This document shows, in pieces, positions 15,736 to 23,971 of a DNA stretch of 43,998 nt. Each line of letters opens with the position of its first letter. Positions within the stretch are counted from its first letter, which is position 1. The stretch covers positions 1 through 43,998 of the forward strand of contig JAABRR010000032.1 in NCBI GenBank assembly GCA_011390785.1, read 5' to 3'. Both the position numbers and the translations under genes were made by a program. The stretch comes from Sphingobacteriia bacterium (lineage in GTDB: Bacteria > Bacteroidota > Bacteroidia > Bacteroidales > UBA7960). The notes under the pieces were generated by a model, which had not been told where the DNA came from, made no database searches, and saw only the letters and a list, made by a program, of their open reading frames with translations.

Positions 15736-17148
15736 TTAGTTGTGTTTGTGGTAGGTTATGGTTTTCAACTCATTCCAGGCACCACGTGTAAAATCTGGTA
15801 TTTGTACCGGCATGCCCTGGTTGGCAACTGAAACCTGCGACAGATGAATAATGGATGACCATTCTGCGGCATCATAAACATCCTGATCGAGTGGCAAGCC
15901 ATGATGCAAACAATAAATCAGCCTGTAGTCCATGATGAAATCCATACCTCCATGGCCACCCACTTCGCGGGCTTTTTCTCCTACTTCTTTCACAATCGGA
16001 TGCTCATAAACCTGTAATATTGAATCAAGTTTTTCTTCAGAATACCAGTAGTGTGCATTGGGTTCAAGTGCAATACCTGTGCGGGGCCATTTTTGGGCAA
16101 ATCCTTCTGTGCCGCTAAGCATATGAATACGGCTGTAGGGGCGCGGACTGGTAACGTCATGCTGTATTTTAATGGTTTTTCCGCGGATGGTTTTAATTAT
16201 GGTGGTATTGATATCCCCTTTGGCATAATCGCGTTGGGCATAATCTGAGTCTTCGCCAAATTTTTCTTTGGCATATTCGGTCAATCCAAACTGATCACTG
16301 GATACTGATACCAGGAACTCCATCCTATCTCCCCGGTGTATGTTCAGCGCATGGGCAATAGGTCCAAGGCCATGCATCGGATAAAGTGCCCCATCTTTTT
16401 CCTGGTTGTGCTTTAGTCGCCACATGTTCCAGTAATGGCCGCGTTCGCCTTCTTCGGCGAAAAGCATTGAGCGCAGATCGTGAATGTAGGCACCTTCGGC
16501 ATGAACGATCTCACCAAAAACACCCTGTTGTGCCATATTAAGTGTTGCCATTTCAAAAAAATCGTAGTTGCAGTTTTCGAGCATCATCATATGGCGGCGG
16601 GTTTTTTCTGATGTGTTTACCAAATCCCAGGCTTCATCAATGGTAAGTGCAGCCGGAATTTCTGTTGCAGCATGTTTTCCCTGCTCCATAGCATATTTGG
16701 CAATAGGGGCATGCAGATCCCAGTGGGTGCAGATGTAAACCAGGTCAACACCTTCGCTTTCACACACTTCTTTCCATGATTCACTGTCGGTATAGCCTTT
16801 GGCTGCCGGACGGCCCATGCCCTCAAGGGTTTGCTGCGCGCGTTCTACGTTTTCGGGAACAACATCAACCAGCGCAACCACAAGGGCTTCATCAATAAAG
16901 CTAAGCCTTCTTACGGCTCCCTGGCCTCTCATTCCCAGACCTATAATGGCTACTTTAACAGTATCGATAGGTTCGGCGCGAAGTTCCAGCACATGAGTCT
17001 GGCCCGCAGGGCGTTCAGGAACAGGGAAGGCTTCTATTGCGGTAAAGGGTTTGTTGGGATTGTAGGTATCTGAAGAGTTGCAGGATGTAATGACTGCCAT
17101 CATTGCCATGATCATAAGTGTGATCAGTAAAGTGGGTCTTTTTATCAT
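15736..17148 (-). CDS. Gfo/Idh/MocA-fold lipoprotein, GH109-like (alpha-N-acetylgalactosaminidase candidate)
   Basis: A 470-residue exported protein: the N-terminus carries a hydrophobic segment and an ITSC lipobox (Cys23). A Rossmann nucleotide-binding motif GLGMRG follows at about 71-76, then EIPAALTIDEAWD, MMMLENCNYDFFEM, YIHDLR, MHGLGPIAHALNIHRGD and, near the C-terminus, GHGGMDFIMDYRLI and IPDFTRGAW. Exported Gfo/Idh/MocA proteins with this pattern are classed in glycoside hydrolase family 109, where bound NAD+ drives removal of terminal alpha-GalNAc. A sugar kinase of the N-acetylhexosamine type and a ROK regulator lie upstream on the same strand, which supports an amino-sugar role. Substrate is unproven; other glycosidic substrates remain possible. 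Confidence 0.75.
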   Translation of the reverse strand: MIKRPTLLITLMIMAMMAVITSCNSSDTYNPNKPFTAIEAFPVPERPAGQTHVLELRAEPIDTVKVAIIGLGMRGQGAVRRLSFIDEALVVALVDVVPENVERAQQTLEGMGRPAAKGYTDSESWKEVCESEGVDLVYICTHWDLHAPIAKYAMEQGKHAATEIPAALTIDEAWDLVNTSEKTRRHMMMLENCNYDFFEMATLNMAQQGVFGEIVHAEGAYIHDLRSMLFAEEGERGHYWNMWRLKHNQEKDGALYPMHGLGPIAHALNIHRGDRMEFLVSVSSDQFGLTEYAKEKFGEDSDYAQRDYAKGDINTTIIKTIRGKTIKIQHDVTSPRPYSRIHMLSGTEGFAQKWPRTGIALEPNAHYWYSEEKLDSILQVYEHPIVKEVGEKAREVGGHGGMDFIMDYRLIYCLHHGLPLDQDVYDAAEWSSIIHLSQVSVANQGMPVQIPDFTRGAWNELKTITYHKHN

Positions 17149-17225
17149 GATATTGAAGTTTTAGTTGATATTTTTTATCGTTGAATTATTTGGCAGATAG
17201 TGAAATAAATTTTGAATTGTGCCTA

Positions 17226-18302
17226 TTAGTGCACTGGGATTTTATTTATAGCTTGCGATATAATTTCTTTCATTTCTTCCTTATTGTTTTCCATACTTTC
17301 GATAAGGGTTTTTTGTACCAGCGATCTAGCCAGATTATGATTGGCATAAATGGTTTTATAGTAGGTATCTCCATTAAGATAATCAGATAGAAATCTTATT
17401 CCCATTAAGTATGTCATGAGAATGGGAGCCTGGTAAAATAATTTCTCTTCAACATCAGTGATGATTGTTTTTACCTGCCCCATATAGCCATTGGTAAAAG
17501 CAGTGAAAGCATCAAAGTTAAAATGGACTTTACTTAAATCTATTTCATCTTCTTCGGCTGTGTTGGCAACCGTACGCAAAGCATCGCCATAATCGTAATA
17601 GAGTATTCCGGGGCCCACTGTATCGAGATCGATAACTGCAGCAGCTTTCTTATACCGGAAAAGTAAGTTGTTAATCTTGGTATCATTATGTACTACCCGT
17701 AATGGGATTTTTTCTTCATCTACCAGTTTTTCAATTTCATTGAGCTCTTCTTCGCGGTCTTCGTAGAATTTAACTACATCTTTAATGGCAGATATACGGC
17801 CAACTTTATCATTGGCAATGGCCTGCTTTAATTCAGACAGCCTAAAAGACAGACGATGAAAATCTTTTATCGACTCTTTAAATTCTTTAGGATTTAGCTT
17901 GTTGCAGTTTTTGGCAAACCATCCGAAGGCATTTCCCGCTTCAAAGGCTTGCCAGTCTTCGGTTACCACATCAATTGAATACGAGTTTGAGATAAAGGAA
18001 GTCATTCGCCATATACCCCCTTCCGTATCTGTATGAAGTTTTAGCCTAGTAGCTGTTGGGATAAGTTTGGCAATGGTAAGTGATTGAGTTGTATTAAATA
18101 CTGCATTCTGTAATTTAAAATGGGCCTCAGCAATATTTTTGGGGTCTTTAAAAACGTCAGTATTTATTTTTTGTAAGATGTAGCACGAATCTTCTCCCTT
18201 TAATTCTACTTTATATGTTGAATTGATATGGCCACTGCCAAATGGTCTTACATCGGTAACATATTGGTAGGGCAAGAAGACCTTAATAATTTCGTGGAGC
18301 AT
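17226..18302 (-). CDS. APH-fold sugar kinase, N-acetylhexosamine 1-kinase (NahK)-like
   Basis: A 358-residue soluble kinase. I chose the ATG at 18302 (MLHEIIKVFL) because it is preceded by AGAAGGAAAACC and gives the usual family start; the frame stays open 49 codons upstream but encodes nothing recognisable. The ATP site glycine stretch (FGSGHINSTY, 21-30), catalytic loop VVHNDTKINN (H205, D207, N212) and metal-binding IDLDTVGPG (D225, D227) are present. The HNDTKINN/DLDTV pairing is typical of bifidobacterial NahK and the related Bacteroidota proteins rather than antibiotic kinases. It would phosphorylate GalNAc or GlcNAc at C1, matching the GH109-like gene 77 bases downstream. Not an aminoglycoside resistance gene in my view. 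Confidence 0.75.
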   Translation of the reverse strand: MLHEIIKVFLPYQYVTDVRPFGSGHINSTYKVELKGEDSCYILQKINTDVFKDPKNIAEAHFKLQNAVFNTTQSLTIAKLIPTATRLKLHTDTEGGIWRMTSFISNSYSIDVVTEDWQAFEAGNAFGWFAKNCNKLNPKEFKESIKDFHRLSFRLSELKQAIANDKVGRISAIKDVVKFYEDREEELNEIEKLVDEEKIPLRVVHNDTKINNLLFRYKKAAAVIDLDTVGPGILYYDYGDALRTVANTAEEDEIDLSKVHFNFDAFTAFTNGYMGQVKTIITDVEEKLFYQAPILMTYLMGIRFLSDYLNGDTYYKTIYANHNLARSLVQKTLIESMENNKEEMKEIISQAINKIPVH

Positions 18303-18739
18303 GGTTTTCCTTCTATTTAATAATTTTGTTTCGGTTAGGATTGTCAACTGCGAAATTGAAGCCCATCTATAACTTAATTTGACCAATCCTGATTCTACTA
18401 ATTCTAAATAATTTCCATGAATGCTATAGACTATTTTGCAAAAGATCAAGTTTAAATTAAATATTAGGTGAAATAATTCATTTAAAATAAACTTAAATGC
18501 AATAGGGAGTGTAATATAATAAAATAAATTAATAAGTCAGAGATTTTTTAAAAAAAAATAAGTATTTATTTCTGGTTTTATGAAAGATGTTTGTTGGAGA
18601 TTATCCAGTTTCAGCCTGGACTAATTCTCGACATCTTTCGCAACAAAAAAAAAGGTTTTTTAGAAGGCCAGATTAATTTTTATAATGGAAAGTAGTTGTT
18701 TTTGATGATCCTGATTTAATGGGTGTTACTTAAGGATGA
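18303..18739. other. Intergenic region upstream of the NahK-like kinase
   Basis: A 437-base AT-rich gap between the ROK regulator and the kinase, both on the minus strand. It has long A/T runs and one 16-bp near-palindrome (AAATAAGTATTTATTT, 18556-18571), listed separately. I find no gene and no clear terminator for the ROK gene. Confidence 0.6.
18556..18571. promoter_or_regulatory. Candidate ROK-regulator operator
   Basis: AAATAAGTATTTATTT is symmetric at 14 of 16 positions. AT-rich palindromes of this kind resemble NagC/Mlc operators, and it lies between the ROK regulator gene and the kinase-GH109 pair it could control. In such AT-rich DNA a chance palindrome is quite possible. Confidence 0.3.
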
Positions 18740-19978
18740 TTATTCAATTGCACCAATGGTATTGCTCACCACAATGGGCAGGGTACCCATCAATCCTGCT
18801 TTTTCTTTAAGTTCTGATAGCAGGATGGTTGTGTCCTGCTTCAATCGTTGCATGGCATATTTATTTAGCTTTTGCTGAATGGGGTCTGTAATCAGGTTGC
18901 CGGCATCAGAAATTTCACCACCAATAATAATGGCTTCCGGGTTGAACAGATGAATAAGAATAGACATGGCTTTGGCCAGGTATTCACCGGCTTCTTCGAT
19001 CAATTCTATGGCAAACAGGTCGCCATTGTTGGCCGCATCAATAATATTTTTGAGCGTAATAGCTTCTATGTTGTTGTTTACAACCTTTTTTAAGATAGTA
19101 CTTTTGCCGTTACGGATTTTTTCCTGCGATTTTTTTACCATAGCTGCTCCAGATGCAATGGTTTCAAGGCATCCGATTTTGCCGCAATAACAGAGTTCGC
19201 CTTCAGGGTTCATCTGGATGTGTCCAAACTCGCCACAAAGCCCCGAATTGCCATGGTAAAGTTGTCCGTTGATGATAATTCCCAATCCAATTCCTGAACC
19301 TATATTGATAAATAACACGTTCTCTTTGTTTTTTGCCAACCCAAACCAGGCTTCGCCCCATGCCATGGCCCTGGTATCGTGTTCAATGAAAACGGGTTTG
19401 TTAAATAATTCGCGAAAGGATTTTTCTATAGGTTGATTGCCAAACTGTAAATAGCTAAGGCTCATGCCTTTTTTAATATCGATAAGCCCGGGCACGGTTA
19501 TTCCATATCCCAGAATTAAATTATTATCAATGTTTTGATTCGTTATATGTGTGTTACATTCGTCTTTCAGAACTTTGAAAATGTCTTCTGTATTTTCCAG
19601 GCCCTGCTTTATTTCATGAGTTTGCCCCAATTGTTCGTTATGGAGATTGAAGATGGCAATATGGGTATATTTACGGCTTACTTCAATACTAACAACGTAG
19701 CCGGCATTTTTATTAAGTCCAAATAATACCGGTTTGCGGCCACCTTTTGATTCTCCGATACCAAAGCTCTTTACTATGCCTGCCTCTGTTTGCTCATTCA
19801 TTATCTGTGTAATGGAAGGGATACTGTTGTGAGTATCTTCACAAAGTTCAGCAATGGTTTTCAGTCCATCTTTATAAATGATATTGATAATCTTGGTGGT
19901 AAGGATTGATCTTTTTGTATTTTGATGGCTTCCCTTTGTTTTTTCCTGCTCTTTATCTTTCTTTTTTGCCGCTCTCAT
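18740..19978 (-). CDS. ROK family transcriptional regulator (NagC/XylR type)
   Basis: A 412-residue protein. The ATG at 19978 (MRAAKKKDKE) is chosen over an upstream in-frame TTG. A basic tail is followed by a winged helix-turn-helix (about 23-80: ILTTKIINIIYKDGLKTIAE, SIPSITQIMNEQ, GRKPVLF) and a ROK sugar-kinase-like domain. Seen there are EHDTRAMAWGE (about 199-209), the phosphate loop NIGSGIGLGI, GEFGHIQM (H253) and the zinc motif CYCGKIGC (C263, C265, C270). The family senses sugars, often N-acetylglucosamine or its phosphate. It probably represses the downstream kinase and GH109-like gene, giving a self-contained amino-sugar switch. The effector is inferred from the neighbours. Confidence 0.85.
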   Translation of the reverse strand: MRAAKKKDKEQEKTKGSHQNTKRSILTTKIINIIYKDGLKTIAELCEDTHNSIPSITQIMNEQTEAGIVKSFGIGESKGGRKPVLFGLNKNAGYVVSIEVSRKYTHIAIFNLHNEQLGQTHEIKQGLENTEDIFKVLKDECNTHITNQNIDNNLILGYGITVPGLIDIKKGMSLSYLQFGNQPIEKSFRELFNKPVFIEHDTRAMAWGEAWFGLAKNKENVLFINIGSGIGLGIIINGQLYHGNSGLCGEFGHIQMNPEGELCYCGKIGCLETIASGAAMVKKSQEKIRNGKSTILKKVVNNNIEAITLKNIIDAANNGDLFAIELIEEAGEYLAKAMSILIHLFNPEAIIIGGEISDAGNLITDPIQQKLNKYAMQRLKQDTTILLSELKEKAGLMGTLPIVVSNTIGAIE

Positions 19979-20049
19979 GCAATTATTTATTAAATGAACC
20001 AATTTTCTGTTAAGAAGTTGGTAAAGTTAATCAAAAAAATTAGAAAGAT

Positions 20050-20787
20050 TTACAGGATGTGATTCTGAATTTTACCGCTCATCAAAACTTTTTCAAGATA
20101 GATTTCGAACTGCGATTTTTTCAGAATGTTGAGGTAATGTTGGTTGTGAAGGTCTGACCCAAGAAAATCAATCATTTGTGCATCGATCATTTTTTCGGCC
20201 ATCTTTTTTACTTCCTGAGAGTAATGGCCTGTAAGAGAGATCATATTTAATTGAAAATAGACACCCCGGTCTTTTAATTCTTCATATTTTTTCATGTTGT
20301 TGAACCAGTAAAGATATCTTTCTGGGTGGGCCAGCATTATTTTGTACCCTTTTATCTGGAGCTCAAAAGTAATGTCGTAGAGGTTGGGGGGTAAATGAAA
20401 ATAGGGTAGCTCAACGAGCAGGAATTTGTTTGAGAAGGTAATTAAGTTGTTGCTATTTAATCGTTTTTCGAATCCGTCATCAATCAGGTATTCGGCAGCT
20501 GCTTCAACTTTGATATCGAGTTTTTCCATTTCCAGCCTATGCTGAAGTGCTGCAAGACCTTTTTGAATAATTTCTGTCGTATTCTTAAAAATATCGCTAC
20601 TAATATGCGGGGTTGTAATTAGTTTCTGATATCCGAGTTGTTTCATTTCCCTGATTAAAAACACAGATGTATCCATATCTGGCGAGCCATCATCGATTCC
20701 GGGAATGAGATGCGAGTGCATATCAGTTTTTAAGCCTTTAAAGCTTACCGGATAATCGAGTTTTTTTTTCTTAAACAGGTTAAACAT
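20050..20787 (-). CDS. CpsB/YwqE-type PHP-domain tyrosine phosphatase
   Basis: A 245-residue protein; ATG at 20787 (MFNLFKKKKLDYP) avoids overlap with the upstream gene and matches the usual start. The PHP metal site is visible as TDMHSHLIPGIDDG (H24, H26), TTPHIS, LAHPERY and GSDLHN. These Mn-dependent phosphatases dephosphorylate the BY-kinase that controls Wzc-type capsule/exopolysaccharide polymerisation. It is the last gene of the nucleotide-sugar operon, 19 bases after the epimerase stop. That placement supports a surface polysaccharide role, although no BY-kinase gene is present in the window. Confidence 0.88.
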   Translation of the reverse strand: MFNLFKKKKLDYPVSFKGLKTDMHSHLIPGIDDGSPDMDTSVFLIREMKQLGYQKLITTPHISSDIFKNTTEIIQKGLAALQHRLEMEKLDIKVEAAAEYLIDDGFEKRLNSNNLITFSNKFLLVELPYFHLPPNLYDITFELQIKGYKIMLAHPERYLYWFNNMKKYEELKDRGVYFQLNMISLTGHYSQEVKKMAEKMIDAQMIDFLGSDLHNQHYLNILKKSQFEIYLEKVLMSGKIQNHIL

Positions 20788-20806
20788 AATGGATTCTAAT
20801 ACTTTT

Positions 20807-21805
20807 TTATTTTGAAAAATATCTTTTCCTGAACCACTGAAATGTAATTTCAATTCCTTTACCAATTTCTATCGTGGGTTCGTAACCGATAAGATTTTTT
20901 GCTTTGCTGATATCTGCAAGAGAATGTTTAATATCTCCGGGTCTCTCATCTCTGTATATGGCATCTAAATAACTGCCGCCTGATTGTTTTATAATTTTAA
21001 ACAATTCGTTAATGGTTGTTCTACCGCCCACAGCAATATTAATTACACCTCCATTACCTGATTGATCTAATGGTGCCAATAATGCTTTTATATTGGCCTG
21101 AACAGCATTTTCAACAAAGGTAAAATCTCTTGATTGCTCACCATCGCCATTAATAAAAGGTTTTTCCTGTTTGAGCACTGCCGCCATAAACAAAGGTATT
21201 GCAGCAGCATAGGGTCCTGTTGGACTTTGCCGCGGGCCAAAGATGTTGAAATAGCGCAAACCCAGGATTTCCATCTGATAGGTTTTAGCAAAAACATCGG
21301 CATAGAGTTCGTTTACACGTTTGGTAACAGCATAAGGAGAAAGTTGGTTTCCTATCTGTTCTTCTTTTTTGGGAAGATGCGGACTATCTCCGTAAACGCT
21401 GGAAGAACTGGCGTAAACAAACCTTTTAATCTTGCTTTCTTTTGCAGCAACCAGCATATTTAAAAATCCGGTAACATTGGCGTGGTTGCTGGCTTGTGGA
21501 TTTTTTACCGAACGGGGTACTGAGCCCAGGGCCGCCTGATGAGAAACAAAATCAATCCCTTCGCAGGCATTATGGCAGGTTGCTTCATCTGTAATATCGC
21601 CTTCAATAAATTCAAAAGAAGGATTCTCTAGAAAAGGTTCAATGTTCTCTTTAAAACCGTTTGACAGATTGTCCAGCACCCTGACCTTTCCTGCGTTATA
21701 CTTCAACAGATATTCTACCAGGTTGGAGCCAATAAACCCTGCTCCACCCGTTACCAGAAAACTGGATTTTGAAATATCATTTTTATGGAAGGCTGTCTGA
21801 TACAT
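20807..21805 (-). CDS. wbpP: UDP-N-acetylglucosamine 4-epimerase (WbpP/TviC-like SDR)
   Basis: A 332-residue extended SDR enzyme. It has the NAD motif GGAGFIG (20-26), SSSSVYG (133-139) and catalytic Y158-x-x-x-K162 (SPYAVTK). The segment AALGSVPRSV is a hallmark of the WbpP/TviC type that interconverts UDP-GlcNAc and UDP-GalNAc or their uronic acids, and ALRYFNIFGPRQ-like and QSRDFTFVENAVQAN motifs complete the family pattern. It lies 35 bases after rfbB in the same operon, with a TviB/WbpO-type dehydrogenase two genes upstream, a pairing known from Vi antigen and O6 antigen loci. Exact substrate not provable. Confidence 0.82.
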   Translation of the reverse strand: MYQTAFHKNDISKSSFLVTGGAGFIGSNLVEYLLKYNAGKVRVLDNLSNGFKENIEPFLENPSFEFIEGDITDEATCHNACEGIDFVSHQAALGSVPRSVKNPQASNHANVTGFLNMLVAAKESKIKRFVYASSSSVYGDSPHLPKKEEQIGNQLSPYAVTKRVNELYADVFAKTYQMEILGLRYFNIFGPRQSPTGPYAAAIPLFMAAVLKQEKPFINGDGEQSRDFTFVENAVQANIKALLAPLDQSGNGGVINIAVGGRTTINELFKIIKQSGGSYLDAIYRDERPGDIKHSLADISKAKNLIGYEPTIEIGKGIEITFQWFRKRYFSK

Positions 21806-21840
21806 TACTTAAATTCCTTTATAAAATTTGATTGATCTGT

Positions 21841-22896
21841 TTATTTTCTTTCCTCGTATTGTTCTTTGTAGTATTTCTGATAGTCGCCAGAAGTTACATT
21901 GTTGATCCATTCTTTATTGGCAAGGTACCAGTCAACCGTTTTTTCAAGGCCTTCTTCAAATTGCAATGAAGGCACCCATCCCAGTTCCTTCTGAAGTTTT
22001 GATGCGTCGATAGCATATCTCAGATCATGGCCTGCACGGTCTTTTACATAGGTGATCAGTTTTTCTGAAGTGCCAGGCTCACGTTTGAGTTTTTTGTCCA
22101 TAATGCTACACAATAGCTTGATCAGATCGAGGTTTTTCCATTCATTATGGCCGCCAATGTTATAGGTTTCACCATTTTTACCTTCATGATAAATAAGGTC
22201 GATAGCACGTGCATGGTCAATGACAAAAAGCCAGTCTCTGACGTTTTCGCCTTTCCCATAAACAGGTAAGGGCTTTTCTGTAATAATATTGTTGATAAAA
22301 AGGGGCAATAATTTTTCCGGGAACTGGTTGGGTCCGTAATTGTTGGAACAATTGGAAATAACAACAGGTAGTCCAAAGGTATGATTCCAGGCTCTAACAA
22401 AATGATCGCTACTGGCTTTGGAAGCAGAGTAGGGGCTTCGGGGGTCGTAGGCGGTGTTTTCGGTAAACAGTCCTTCATCTCCCAGTGAACCATACACTTC
22501 GTCGGTAGAAACGTGGTAAAATCTTTTTCCCTCCATGTTATTCCATGATTTTTTGGCCGCATTTAGGAGATTGATTGTCCCAACAACATTGGCAAAAACA
22601 AACTCCATGGGGTTGGCTATGGATCTGTCAACATGGCTTTCGGCTGCCAGATGGATAACACCATCAAAACTATATTTTTCAAATAAGACGAAAATCTCTT
22701 CTGCATTAACAATGTCTGCCCTTTCGAAGATGTAATTGGGTTCATTCTCGATGTCTTTGAGATTTTCAAGATTGCCGGCATATGTTAGTTTATCGAGATT
22801 TACAATCGTATACTGTGGGTACTTCTTTACAAAAAGCCTCACAACGTGAGAACCGATAAATCCTGCTCCACCTGTTATTAAAATAGTTTTACCCAT
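21841..22896 (-). CDS. rfbB: dTDP-glucose 4,6-dehydratase
   Basis: A 351-residue extended SDR enzyme that converts dTDP-glucose to dTDP-4-keto-6-deoxyglucose. NAD motif GGAGFIGSH (9-17), AAESHVDRSI, the catalytic triplet T131-D132-E133 in STDEVYGSLG, Y156-x-x-x-K160 (SPYSASK) and NNYGPNQFPEKLLPL are all typical of RfbB. Length normal. It sits in the middle of the operon, but rfbA, rfbC and rfbD are not in the window, so the dTDP-sugar made (rhamnose or another deoxysugar) cannot be named. Confidence 0.93.
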   Translation of the reverse strand: MGKTILITGGAGFIGSHVVRLFVKKYPQYTIVNLDKLTYAGNLENLKDIENEPNYIFERADIVNAEEIFVLFEKYSFDGVIHLAAESHVDRSIANPMEFVFANVVGTINLLNAAKKSWNNMEGKRFYHVSTDEVYGSLGDEGLFTENTAYDPRSPYSASKASSDHFVRAWNHTFGLPVVISNCSNNYGPNQFPEKLLPLFINNIITEKPLPVYGKGENVRDWLFVIDHARAIDLIYHEGKNGETYNIGGHNEWKNLDLIKLLCSIMDKKLKREPGTSEKLITYVKDRAGHDLRYAIDASKLQKELGWVPSLQFEEGLEKTVDWYLANKEWINNVTSGDYQKYYKEQYEERK

Positions 22897-22920
22897 GGCG
22901 ATTATCTTTTATTTACTAGT

Positions 22921-23949
22921 TTATTCAAGAATACCTTTTTCGAGATTTTTTTCCCAGTTCCAGGCTGATTGCAATGCTACATCAAGACCTAATTCTGTTT
23001 TCCAGCCAAGAACTTTATTGGCTTTGTCGGTATTTGCCCAAACCTGCTCTACATCTCCGGCTCTTCTCTCAACAATTTCGTAATTTACCTTAAGGTTATT
23101 CACTTTTTCAAAGGTAAGAATTACATCCAACACACTGTTGCCATTTCCTGTTCCGATATTAAAAGCTTCAAACTTGCTTTCTGATTTTTTGCTGCTCATT
23201 CTCTCCAGGGCTACAACGTGCGCTTTGGCAAGGTCAACCACATGAATGTAATCCCGAACCGCGGTTCCATCAGGTGTATTGTAATCGTTTCCAAATACCC
23301 GCAGTTTCTCACGCTTACCAATGGCAGTCTGGGTTACAAAAGGTATCAGGTTATTGGGTACACCCAGGGGTAATTCTCCGATAAGCGCAGTTTTATGAGC
23401 CCCGATGGGATTGAAATATCTGAGTGCAATAGCATGTAGTGAGCTGGTTTTTGTCTGATCAACGATGATCTCTTCCGAAATTTGCTTGGTATTACCATAG
23501 GGCGACATGGCCTGTTGGATAGGTGCATTTTCTGATACAGGCAATTCTTCAGGCTGGCCATAAATAGTGCATGAAGATGAAAAAACAAGGTTGTTACATT
23601 CTGCCTTTTGCATTGCCTCGAGCAGGTTGACCAAAGAAAAAAGATTATTGTAGTAATATTTCAGCGGAAACTCGGCAGATTCTCCTACTGCTTTATAAGC
23701 AGCAAAATGAATTACTCCTTTTATGTCTTTATTGTTTTCGAAGAAGGTAAACAGCTTATTCCTGTCACACAAATCCATTTTATGGAATTCTGGTTTTATG
23801 CCTGTTATTTTGGTGATCTGTTCTACAATTTTTTCGCTGGAATTGGCCAGATTATCAATAATTACAACATCGTAACCGCTTTGTTGCAGTTCTACTACTG
23901 TGTGGGAACCGATATATCCGGTACCGCCCGTTACCAGGATTTTTGCCAT
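22921..23949 (-). CDS. galE: UDP-glucose 4-epimerase
   Basis: A 342-residue extended SDR enzyme interconverting UDP-glucose and UDP-galactose. It has GGTGYIGSH (8-16), HFAAYKAVGES, FSSSCTIYG, catalytic Y151-x-x-x-K155 (SPYGNTK), ALRYFNPIGAH and GTAVRDYIHVVDLA, a complete GalE signature set. It begins 22 bases downstream of the nucleotide-sugar dehydrogenase stop and ends 24 bases before rfbB, so it is clearly part of the operon. Some GalE enzymes also accept UDP-GlcNAc; this cannot be judged here. Confidence 0.93.
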   Translation of the reverse strand: MAKILVTGGTGYIGSHTVVELQQSGYDVVIIDNLANSSEKIVEQITKITGIKPEFHKMDLCDRNKLFTFFENNKDIKGVIHFAAYKAVGESAEFPLKYYYNNLFSLVNLLEAMQKAECNNLVFSSSCTIYGQPEELPVSENAPIQQAMSPYGNTKQISEEIIVDQTKTSSLHAIALRYFNPIGAHKTALIGELPLGVPNNLIPFVTQTAIGKREKLRVFGNDYNTPDGTAVRDYIHVVDLAKAHVVALERMSSKKSESKFEAFNIGTGNGNSVLDVILTFEKVNNLKVNYEIVERRAGDVEQVWANTDKANKVLGWKTELGLDVALQSAWNWEKNLEKGILE

Positions 23950-23971
23950 CTTGTTAGAATTTTATAAGTTT

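Noticed and set aside
15736-17148. Gfo/Idh/MocA protein as the missing WbpB oxidase of the nucleotide-sugar operon
   Set aside because: It has a lipobox signal, so it is exported, and its motifs match GH109-type proteins; WbpB must be cytosolic.
17226-18302. Aminoglycoside resistance kinase
   Set aside because: Fold is shared, but HNDTKINN/DLDTV pattern and amino-sugar neighbours fit an N-acetylhexosamine kinase; no mobile element nearby.
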